Assembly (NCBI GenBank): GCA_949130495.1
Contig: OX422214.1
Coordinates: 3,084,046 to 3,148,045, forward strand
DNA from: Sambucus nigra
Taxonomy: Eukaryota; Streptophyta; Magnoliopsida; Dipsacales; Adoxaceae
Direction of reading: 5' to 3'
Length of the DNA: 64,000 nt
Shown: positions 56,764 to 64,000 of the stretch, in pieces
How the letters are laid out: each line of letters starts with the position of its first letter
Position numbering within the stretch: position 1 is the first letter of the stretch
The notes under the pieces: model-generated
Database searches by the model: none
Told to the model about the DNA's origin: nothing
What the model saw: the letters and a program-made list of their open reading frames with translations, nothing else
Program-made: the position numbers and the translations under genes

Positions 56764-57738
56764 TCATTTGAAAAACGGAAGGCATGTGCAAAGTTTAAAA
56801 AATGAACCATCACTAATTAAAAAATTTAGGGGGATAATGAGGGATTTGAGTGCACAGGGGGACAAGTACCATTGGGATTCAAGAAAAATAGAATCACTTC
56901 CCAAAGATTTTTCAAGTAGTATGGGAAGCGGATCACACAAGTAGAAAGAGTCCATCTTGGAAAAAAATTTAAGCATTGAGTTCTTATCCTCAAAATCTTC
57001 TCCCCCCAAATTTTCAAATGGATCTGGTGGATTGACACGTCTGAGTGTATGGCCCGTAAGATGAAGCATCTCAAAAAAACATTCCCATACAAGAATCAGA
57101 TCAACATCCTCAAGACATTCATCCAGTTCTTGTGATGGATTTAATGGTTCGATAATAGTGGGGACACAAGGAGACAAATTATCTTCAACCTCATTAGGTT
57201 TTGAAATATTTATAAGAGGTTGATATTCAAAAGAACTTGGATCACCCTCAATGATTTCATTCTCAAAAGTATTAGGTGAAGCGCAAGTCTCGACCTTCTC
57301 TAAGTTTTCCAAATAATCATTCAACTCCTTGCAAGTTGCTGTAATTTTCAACTCGATAGCAGCAAGGTCATCAGATTGCTTTTTTATAACAAGCAAGAGC
57401 TCTTCCAAAGCAGGCTTCCTTGGTTCTAACACCTTGAATTCCTCATTTGGTTGAAAACTTACTTCATCTTCAAAACTATCGGAACAAAAATCCTCATTGG
57501 GTTCAAATAATGCATCTAACTCTTTCTCCCAATAACGATTTTTTTCTCGATATTCTTTTTCAAGTCTTTCTTCTTCAAGCAATTGATTTTGATAAATTTG
57601 GATTGCCTTAGCACTAGGCTTGTATTTATGAGAATCATCTTTAGTGATATTGATCCAATGTTCATAAATCGTGAGTTCATTCTCCTCCTCACTATTAGCA
57701 TAACAATTAAAGCCACCAAATGAGTTAAAGTAAGACAT
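56764..57738 (-). CDS. Single ORF of the Athila-like element, 324 aa, unknown function
   Basis: Uninterrupted Met-to-stop frame, starting 88 nt after the primer site, so it would be the first and only product of the genomic transcript. I do not recognise the family. The N-terminus (MSYFNSFGGFNCYANSEEEN) is acidic; residues about 45-80 are a charged helix (NQLLEEERLEKEYREKNRYW); about 105-145 looks like a coiled coil (LEELLLVIKKQSDDLAAIEL, then ELNDYLENLEKVE); the C-terminal third is hydrophobic and aromatic with VWECFFEMLHLTGHTLRRV, PDPFENLGGEDFEDKNSMLK, FYLCDPLPILLEKSLGSDS and ends with CTCLPFFK. No zinc knuckle, DSG, YxDD, DDE or signal peptide. It could be a degenerate gag-like or captured protein; no function is claimed. 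Confidence 0.7.
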   Translation of the reverse strand: MSYFNSFGGFNCYANSEEENELTIYEHWINITKDDSHKYKPSAKAIQIYQNQLLEEERLEKEYREKNRYWEKELDALFEPNEDFCSDSFEDEVSFQPNEEFKVLEPRKPALEELLLVIKKQSDDLAAIELKITATCKELNDYLENLEKVETCASPNTFENEIIEGDPSSFEYQPLINISKPNEVEDNLSPCVPTIIEPLNPSQELDECLEDVDLILVWECFFEMLHLTGHTLRRVNPPDPFENLGGEDFEDKNSMLKFFSKMDSFYLCDPLPILLEKSLGSDSIFLESQWYLSPCALKSLIIPLNFLISDGSFFKLCTCLPFFK

Positions 57739-57826
57739 TTCAAATTTGGCAATTCAAGAACGTGACAGCCATATTTTTCATTTTTTTTTACTATGTAGTA
57801 AGTCAATTATAATCTATAACAAACAC

Positions 57827-57844
57827 TCCCTGACAACGGTGCCA
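57827..57844 (-). other. Athila-like primer-binding site
   Basis: The minus strand reads TGGCACCGTTGTCAGGGA. It is close to the TGGCGCCGTTGCCGGGGA site used by Athila elements (tRNA-Asp, from memory), with three differences, three bases from the LTR. Confidence 0.8.
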
Positions 57845-57847
57845 TTT

Positions 57848-59292
57848 TGATCGAGTGGAAAAACCGAGCGTCCGTGTAATACGCTAGTCGTTGTTATCGG
57901 CTTCCAACCTCAATACAAAAAAACCTAAACTTGTAACTACACTCTTAAGGAGTATAGTGGCGGGTCTGGGTATCGAATCCACAGGGAATGTTTGATAGAA
58001 TTTAACTAATTTATTACTTCTAAAATAAAAGTGAAAAAGATGATGATGGTTGAAGAGGGAAAAAATAAAAAAGTTAACTATGCATGCATGAGAAAACTAA
58101 TTAAGATGAATGATAAAGTAGGTTGGAATACAATCCCCTAACCCTAGTAATTTACCGTGTAGAATACTAGAATTGTAAATTATAAATTTGAATGAATCCA
58201 GTCTTTATAGATCCTAAGCATTACGTATATGAGGTTCAAGCCCACACCATACGAAATCAAAGGTAAATATAAAGCGGTGCTAAATAATTATACGCACATC
58301 GTATTCTTAAACATCCCAAGTACCTAGGGCAAGAGAGATTAAAAGATCTACAATGATTGTAAAATTATCTCGCATGACTCTTTCAAATTTTTAATTTAAA
58401 TTCTATTTTCTACATAAGTAATTTACATTGGGATGGGTTCATGCATCCCAACCTTTAAAAACTTAGCTAGGAATGATTTTATTAAATGAAAATAAATTCA
58501 TAAAAATGCATGTAATTGTGGATCTAAGAAACATAGTAAAAACAAAAATTACAAAACAAGTGATAATTGAATTGAAAATAGAATTGAGATCAAATAAGAG
58601 AAAGGGAAATTGAAACTTAAAATCTGCACTAAGGAAGAGAGATGATTGAATCCAGAAATACTTCTTGTTCTTACAAACTATGGCTTTTCTAAAAATAAGA
58701 AATTTGTCTACTACAAACTCTCTAAAATCTGATTCTTTCTCTAAAATTCTATTCTACTCTCTAGAATTCGAGTCTCTTGGAAGGATGTAGGGCTTGGCCT
58801 TTTATAGATCTCAAAAATGACTTTTACCATGCCTCTCCACGTTTTACAACTAATAAAAATGAATTAAACAAGAAATTTCAAGAGTTGTCTCTTCAACTTC
58901 CATAATTAATTTCAACTTTTGAGTTTCTGTCTCCAACTTTAAATGGGCATAACTTCTTCACCGTAGCTCGGATTGGGGTGCCGTTTTTTCCAATATTCTT
59001 GTAATTTAGAGATTTTAAACTTTCCAATTGGACCCACCTCCGGACTAAGGCTGCAAAATTACGAAAATTTCCTTGAACTCCCCATTTCTTGGTTTCTTTC
59101 ACTGTTTTGAGTTCTCCTTCGCACTAACTTGCATGAAATACCTGTAAAGCACATGAGAAATACACAAAACATGAAATACTTGCCAAAAAAGGTTAGTAGC
59201 ATAAATACGAGACAAATCCAAGCTATTTACACTGCACGGGATCATAAAAATACCGAAATTAAGGGGATAAATATGAAGAATGTGTGCCTAAT
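57848..59292 (-). repeat. Athila-like 5' LTR
   Basis: 1,445 bp, plus strand TGATCGAGTGG to GTGCCTAATCA. The minus strand starts TGATTAGGCACACATTC. Short frames inside both LTRs are not conserved as proteins. Confidence 0.93.
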
Positions 59293-59607
59293 CAACTCTC
59301 TACATGTGAAGCTGAATATTTAGCCGATACATCATTTGTTTGTCATGCAATTTCGCTCAAAAATATGCTGAAGGAACTGAGTTTATTACAAGAGGAGCCA
59401 GTAGCGATTTGTGTTGATAATAAGTCAGCGATAGCCCTGGCAAAGAATCCAGTTTTTAATGATCGGAGCAAGCACATCGATACTCGTTTCCATTACATAA
59501 GAGAATGTATTACAAGAAAAGATGTGAAACTGAGGTACGTAAAATCTCGAGACCAAATTGCCGATATCTTTACCAAGCCACTCAAGTATGAAGACTTTGC
59601 CAGATAA
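59293..59607 (+). pseudogene. Copia RNase H, C-terminal piece beyond the nested insertion
   Basis: STCEAEYLADTSFVCHAIS, MLKELSLLQEEPVAICVDNK, SAIALAKNPVFNDRSKHID, TRFHYIRECI and QIADIFTKPLKYEDF: the rest of the RNase H with its conserved Glu, Asp and His, in one open frame to the natural stop at 59605-59607. It continues the domain cut at 53340. Confidence 0.93.
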
Positions 59608-59647
59608 AGAAATTCTCTTGGCATAACAAAACAAGTTTAAGAGGGGG

Positions 59648-60029
59648 TGTTGAAATATAAACTTGTTTTTATATTTAATCAACCAATTTCTAAGAAGCAT
59701 CCTAAGTTAGGTAAGGTGTTAGGTAAGGTGTGTTTATTTATTCTTAGTGCTTAATAGTGGCTAAATAAGTGGAAGCAAATTGTGTGGCTTATGAATATGT
59801 GGATTAATTTAATTTGAACCACATTGAGTGCATTTGATTTTCTTCTAGTATAAATAGAAATCATCCTTGAGTTCTTAGAATCATCAAACAACAAGGAAGA
59901 TAATAAGCAAAGCTTATTAGTTGTAATAGAGAGAAGTTAAGTTGTAAGAGTGTTTTCTTCTTTGTAATAATATTTGAGTTCTAAATACAAGATAGTTGTG
60001 GGGGTGTCTTTGAAAGATTATTTCCAACA
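59648..60029 (+). repeat. Copia 3' LTR
   Basis: 382 bp; longer than the 5' LTR because GGTAAGGTGTTA-type sequence is doubled near 59708-59732. The preceding AAGAGGGGG (59638-59646) is the polypurine tract. Confidence 0.93.
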
Positions 60030-61928
60030 TAGTAGTCATTTGACCAATTTACCCCTTAAATAATCTGATAGTTCATAATTTTTCCCACTTCAGTAATCCA
60101 ACAATCCACAATTTTCCCATATGACTCATCCAATCACAAAATATACAATGGTACCTCAAATATATTTTCCAATTTGAAAAAACACTGAATCTTCCTCTCT
60201 CTCTCTTACACGGGAGAGAAATCTTGACTCTAGATCTCCCTCCACCTGATTCAGACTTCCATAATGTGATCATCTCCCTAGAACTTGAATCCTCTAACTT
60301 TTCATATTTCATTGTCTCCCATATCTGTGAGGATCTCCACAACCAATAGGTTCCACTGATTACCAACCTACGACTGAAAACCTCCTATAGTTATTGTTTT
60401 ATTTCTTTATCCAGGCCTATCAGACTTTTCATCCTTGCAACTAGCCACAACCAGAAGTTTAATATCTTAATCATCTCACTTATTTTGAGACATTGTTTGT
60501 ATCAGGAAGTTTTAGTGAAAATTTCTTGAAAATTCTCTCTATAATTTATATTCTACCCAATGACCCGAAGATATTCTAGTCCAATAAAAGACTATATTTG
60601 TGTTGTATACTAACCATAGTTTGTATCCCGCGATACAATGAAGATAAGTACCACATGGTTGTGTTGTATGAAACTTTATATCGATCTTATTGTTTTGTTT
60701 TTATATCTTAAAAAAATTAAATTTTGTATTCTTTCTTCATCTCTTTTACATTGAAATTCATCTCATACAATTGATGATGTAATCATCACCTACGATTGGT
60801 TGTGGACTATTCTATGATATATTATTTATTACACTATGTGTTTTGTCAATTTATTTATTTATTATGTTTTACATTATATCTTATTTATTACAATATGCTT
60901 TAGTATGCGATACAGTATGTTTTTTGTATTATTCTGTTTTGGAATTTAAAAGTTTGTTTTGGAAATATTGTAATTCTATAGTTATTATCATTTGATAAAT
61001 GTATTGGAAAGAAGGGCCTTGAAAGGAATAGTGAGGATTCAAGAATTCATCTGGGGCTGACAGGTAAGAAAACAGGTTGTTGCGACCTTGAGGTGCATGC
61101 AGGACCTTGTTTGGGTCCAAGCTCAAGTCAGGTCCCGTCGCATATGCATGTCCATAGAGTGCCAAGCTATGAAAAATATGATGAATGATCGTCAAAGCAA
61201 AGATAATCTTTTAAAATCAGTCAAGGTAAGATATACTTATTTGTTTCTATATTTTCATTGTTGCACTCACGTTGTCCATGAACATTTTTTTATTCAATTT
61301 TTTCGTTATTCTTTATTAATAAGAATTTCTTTTGGGTGGTTTATTTGAGTACTTGGTACTAATTTTCTTTTTTGTACAAGAAAATAAGAATATTTTCCAA
61401 TTTTGTATTGCAAATTTTGGGAAGGGTGGTGTGATAGCAGAGGAACACTTGAACATGTTAAATCTAATATTCATATGAGGCAAGAGGGGGCTTTTAAGAC
61501 AAAAAGAGAGCTTGCATACTCATGCTTTGGGATACATTTTTTATTATCGAAGAAAGGCTTTGTTGAGTTGAGTTGAGTAGATTATTATGAATTATTATAA
61601 AAGTAGATCGTAATAAACTCCATGAACTATTAATTTTGCAAAAAAAGAAAAAAATATTGAACTTGTTCTCATTGTTTATGAATCCCCTTTATGTCGCTAA
61701 ATTTTTTTTAGATACAGAAGGGGGAATTAGAAAATATTTTATAATTAAGGAGTTGTTTGCAACATTAAGGGATATAATCACATCAATATATATGAAATCA
61801 TTCCGTGTTATCTCAATAGTATCTATTTCTTTATGTACAAGTTTTTTTTAATACATTTTATATTTCAATTGTTATCCACTCCAGCTATTGGTTATTATAT
61901 TTTTCCTATAATGTCCATTTATCTTCAC
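60030..61928. other. Low-copy-looking flank, no gene recognised
   Basis: AT-rich. The segment 60970-61230 has a higher GC share and ends in a good donor (TCAAGGTAAGATA at 61222-61234), so it may be an isolated exon of an unknown gene, but its translation shows no motif. The remainder shows TTTATTTATTA-type simple sequence near 60830-60900. Confidence 0.4.
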
Positions 61929-62466
61929 TGTTGATACAAAATTTATTCTGCTGACGCGGACCAATTATGTGGAAACACGTGTCAATCTATATGGCAATCA
62001 CAAACATCTTTTGAACAACACCCTGAATCCGAGGAACTCAACCTCCACGGCTCACCCAGGCGCTCTGAGCAACAAGTGTTCTCCGAGGAGCTCATGTATA
62101 CCGAGCAACTCAGGCGGTCCAAGCTGCATCTCGTACAGAACATTTATATCTAGACAATCAAAAGAGATACTGCGCATTAAATGCTCATTATTATCACACA
62201 GACGCATACGCATATTGGACAGCTGTGTATTATTCTTTCATTTGTACAGCCTCAAGGCTATAAATACATTGTAACCTCATCATTAGCAGGGGACTCGGAA
62301 TTTCTTGGTAAACCCATTATCGAGAATTCTGCAAACAGTCAACAATAACACAAACAGTGGACGTAGGCCATTCTTTCCAGGTTAAACCACTTTAAAAATC
62401 TCTTGTCTTATTTATTTTTTATCTGTGATTAAATAATTAGAGATAATCTAATTTTTTTCATCAACA
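61929..62466 (+). repeat. Tat3 5' LTR
   Basis: 538 bp, TGTTGATACAAAATTTATTC to TTTCATCAACA. Same ends as Tat1. AACACGTGTC (G-box-like) at 61974-61983; CCGAGGAACTCAA/CCGAGCAACTCAGG-type repeats at 62025-62130 mirror the Tat1 LTR minisatellite; TATA box CTATAAATA at 62258-62266. Confidence 0.9.
62258..62266 (+). promoter_or_regulatory. Tat3 LTR TATA box
   Basis: CTATAAATA in the context CTCAAGGCTATAAATACATT, conserved with Tat1. Confidence 0.65.
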
Positions 62467-62469
62467 GAT

Positions 62470-62486
62470 TGGCGCCGTCTGTGGGA
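62470..62486 (+). other. Tat3 primer-binding site
   Basis: TGGCGCCGTCTGTGGGA, three bases after the LTR, identical to Tat2. Confidence 0.88.
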
Positions 62487-62529
62487 AATGACTATATTTT
62501 TTGTTTTTCATCAAAATAACTCATGATCA

Positions 62530-64000
62530 ATGGCTAATAATCCAGAATCCAGTAATCGAAATGCTGGAAACCCCCCAAATCCATCTGCTCCTCCAAATGT
62601 TCAAGATATGGTTGGTATAATGGTTAATTTGGCCCAAAGCCAGATCGCCATGCAGGAAACCATGCTACAACTCATGCAAACCATCCAAGGTGGAGCGCCA
62701 ACCCAGTCAGGACAACGGAGCATTCAGAGAAATACCAGCTTGCTCTCCTCACAGACTAGGCGAACGTTACTCCTGAAAGAATCTCATTCTAGACGCACCG
62801 ATTCATATCGTACTGAAAGATCCAATGATCCTTCTTATCAGCCTGGAAGGACTTCCTCGGTACGAGCTACAGATACGTAACAAAATATCACTCTCTCTCC
62901 AGAAAGGACCAGTGCTATTGAAAGATTGAGCAGAGTCTCTCCCTCTGATTGTTTGGGTCCCAGGAGGAATAGAAGTCCTCCAAGGATGGTGTCGAGGAAC
63001 TCTGAACGATCATATGAGTTAAAAGAAGGTTCTGCCCAATCACGACCAGCTGCTCGTCGTGAAAAGTCCCAAGAGGAAAATTCAACTCGATCAGTTGCTC
63101 AGACCAATAGGCCTGAGGAAGGAAATGATGCATGGAAAGGATCTATTCAAAGATTGGAAGACAGGTTAGGGGAAATGGCTAAGGCCAGGAATCCTTTACA
63201 GAGGACTTTTATCCGAGAAACACCATTCTTACAAGAAATTGTAGACTTCCCTACACCATCAAAATTCAAAGCCCCAGTAGTAACACCAAAATATGACGGA
63301 AAAATTGATCCTGTTCTACATATAGAACAATACCAAGCAGCTGCTAATATATATGTTGTTCCAGACGAGATACGATGCAGGGCATTTTCAGGAACTCTCA
63401 CTGGATCTGCCCAAATATGGTACAATAATCTTCCTCGGGGGAAGATTGCAAATTTCTTTTAACTGGCCGAGCTCTTTATTGGAAACTTCTATTTTGGAGC
63501 AAAACCAGCTAAACGAGTAGCACACTTGTTAAGTGTTAGAAAAAAAGCAGGGGAGAGCACCAGGGATTATATTACTCATTTCAATAATGAGAAACTTGAA
63601 GTTATTGATTACGAAGAGAAGACAGAAATCACTGCTCTGATGAGTGGACTGTTGCCAAATAAGTTGTACTACACTCTAGCCAAAGATCCACCTACAACCA
63701 TGGCAGAGTTAATGGCAAAAGAAGCCAAAATTATGAACGCCGAGGAAGCTATGGCTTCAAAAAAGAATATAGACACCAAAGAAACCAAGGTTGAGGGTGA
63801 CAAAGCTGAGAAGAAAGAACATAAGAACAATGGTGGTAACAGGCAATTAAAAGTGAAGCAAGCATTAGAACAAATGAAGAAATTTGGAAACTATACTCCT
63901 TTGAAAGTAGACATAAACCATGTTCTGGAGGAGATCAAGAACACCGAGGAGCTAAACTGGCCTTAAAAAATAAAGGCAGATCCTGACAAGAGGGATAAGT
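62530..64000 (+). pseudogene. Tat3 gag, three in-frame stops
   Basis: Start MANNPESSNRNAGNPPNPSA at 62530, aligned with the Tat1 gag start. One single frame runs to the window end with TAA stops at 62878-62880, 63460-63462 and 63964-63966. Blocks: MQETMLQLMQTIQGGAPTQS, WKGSIQRLEDRLGEMAKARN, PTPSKFKAPVVTPKYDGKID, HIEQYQAAANIYVVPDEIR, SGTLTGSAQIWYNNLPRGK, FNNEKLEVIDYEEKTEITAL, LLPNKLYYTLAKDPPTTMAE. Unlike Tat1 it has no frameshift in the capsid segment. The zinc-finger-like region lies just past the edge. Confidence 0.92.

Larger units (their letters stand above)
53341..59292 (-). mobile_element. Non-autonomous Athila-like LTR retrotransposon with a single unknown ORF
   Basis: 5,952 bp with LTRs 53341-54786 and 57848-59292, which are almost identical, so the insertion is young. 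The minus strand shows LTR end TCGATCA, then the primer site TGGCACCGTTGTCAGGGA (Athila/tRNA-Asp type), a single 324-codon frame, a long non-coding part, and the polypurine tract TAAGTTAGGGGGTG before the 3' LTR. No gag, protease, RT or integrase motif is present. Confidence 0.9.
48802..60029 (+). mobile_element. Ty1/copia retrotransposon (possibly Tork-like), interrupted by an Athila-like element
   Basis: LTRs 48802-49171 and 59648-60029, primer site, gag, protease, integrase, RT and RNase H in copia order, polypurine tract, and TAGTA duplications. Without the nested 5.95 kb insertion the element is about 5.3 kb, normal for the group. The LTRs differ by about a dozen substitutions plus a 12-bp duplication. 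Stops and frameshifts in gag, integrase and RT. Confidence 0.95.
61929..64000 (+). mobile_element. Tat3: 5' part of a third Tat-lineage element, cut by the window end
   Basis: LTR, primer site and gag in plus orientation, closely related to Tat1 in LTR ends, TATA block, primer region and gag. Breaks are few (three in-frame stops in about 1.4 kb of gag), fewer than in Tat1. Pol, any antisense gene and the 3' LTR would lie beyond the window. Confidence 0.93.

Noticed and set aside
60073..60366. Minus-strand 97-aa frame in the flank
   Set aside because: No recognisable domain, no splice or promoter support; may be chance in CT-rich sequence.

Overview
The window is nuclear DNA of a land plant, most likely a eudicot. 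It is AT-rich, has plant-type introns, and carries plant lineages of Ty3/gypsy and Ty1/copia LTR retrotransposons plus a decayed calcium-dependent protein kinase (CDPK) fragment. I cannot name the species. I see no bacterial, organellar, viral, rRNA, tRNA or CRISPR feature and no intact host gene. More than 85% of the window is LTR retrotransposon, much of it nested. The main reading frames carry stops and frameshifts; the one long uninterrupted frame that looks real is the 324-codon frame of a small non-autonomous element.

Layout. (1) 1-17820: element A, a chromovirus-like Ty3/gypsy element on the minus strand. It has gag-PR-RT-RNase H and an initiator-Met-tRNA primer site, and its integrase and 3' LTR lie off the left edge. 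Its 2.5 kb 5' LTR is split by Tat1 (5714-17635, minus), a complete Tat-lineage element flanked by a CATGG target duplication. Between pol and the 3' LTR, Tat1 carries a multi-exon gene on the opposite strand (6695-10318) and a hairpin minisatellite (10534-11095). (2) 17821-19871: old degenerate repeats. (3) 19872-27135: Tat2, a second and more decayed Tat element on the plus strand without its 3' end. (4) 27136-27348: a truncated LTR start of another family. (5) 27349-45252: element C (minus), whose 3' LTR is interrupted by the related element D (29322-39305, minus). Both have roughly 3 kb LTRs with internal palindrome and minisatellite arrays and almost no surviving coding sequence. (6) 45253-48801: low-copy-looking DNA with a Mutator-type MITE (46011-46408, 10-bp TSD) and a dead CDPK fragment (46979-47984) that keeps intron positions. 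(7) 48802-60029: a Ty1/copia element with TSD TAGTA. Its RNase H region is split by a young non-autonomous Athila-like element (53341-59292, minus, TSD ACTCT). (8) 60030-61928: nothing recognised. (9) 61929-64000: the 5' end of Tat3 (plus), a close relative of Tat1, cut by the window edge.

The genes do not form one pathway. They are layers of independent insertions, and nesting gives their order: Tat1 is younger than A, D is younger than C, and the Athila-like element is younger than the copia element. The most interesting content is the antisense spliced gene of Tat1 with its neighbouring hairpin array, the single unknown frame of the Athila-like element, a cluster of eleven TTGAC motifs in the copia leader, and the palindrome arrays inside the LTRs of C and D.
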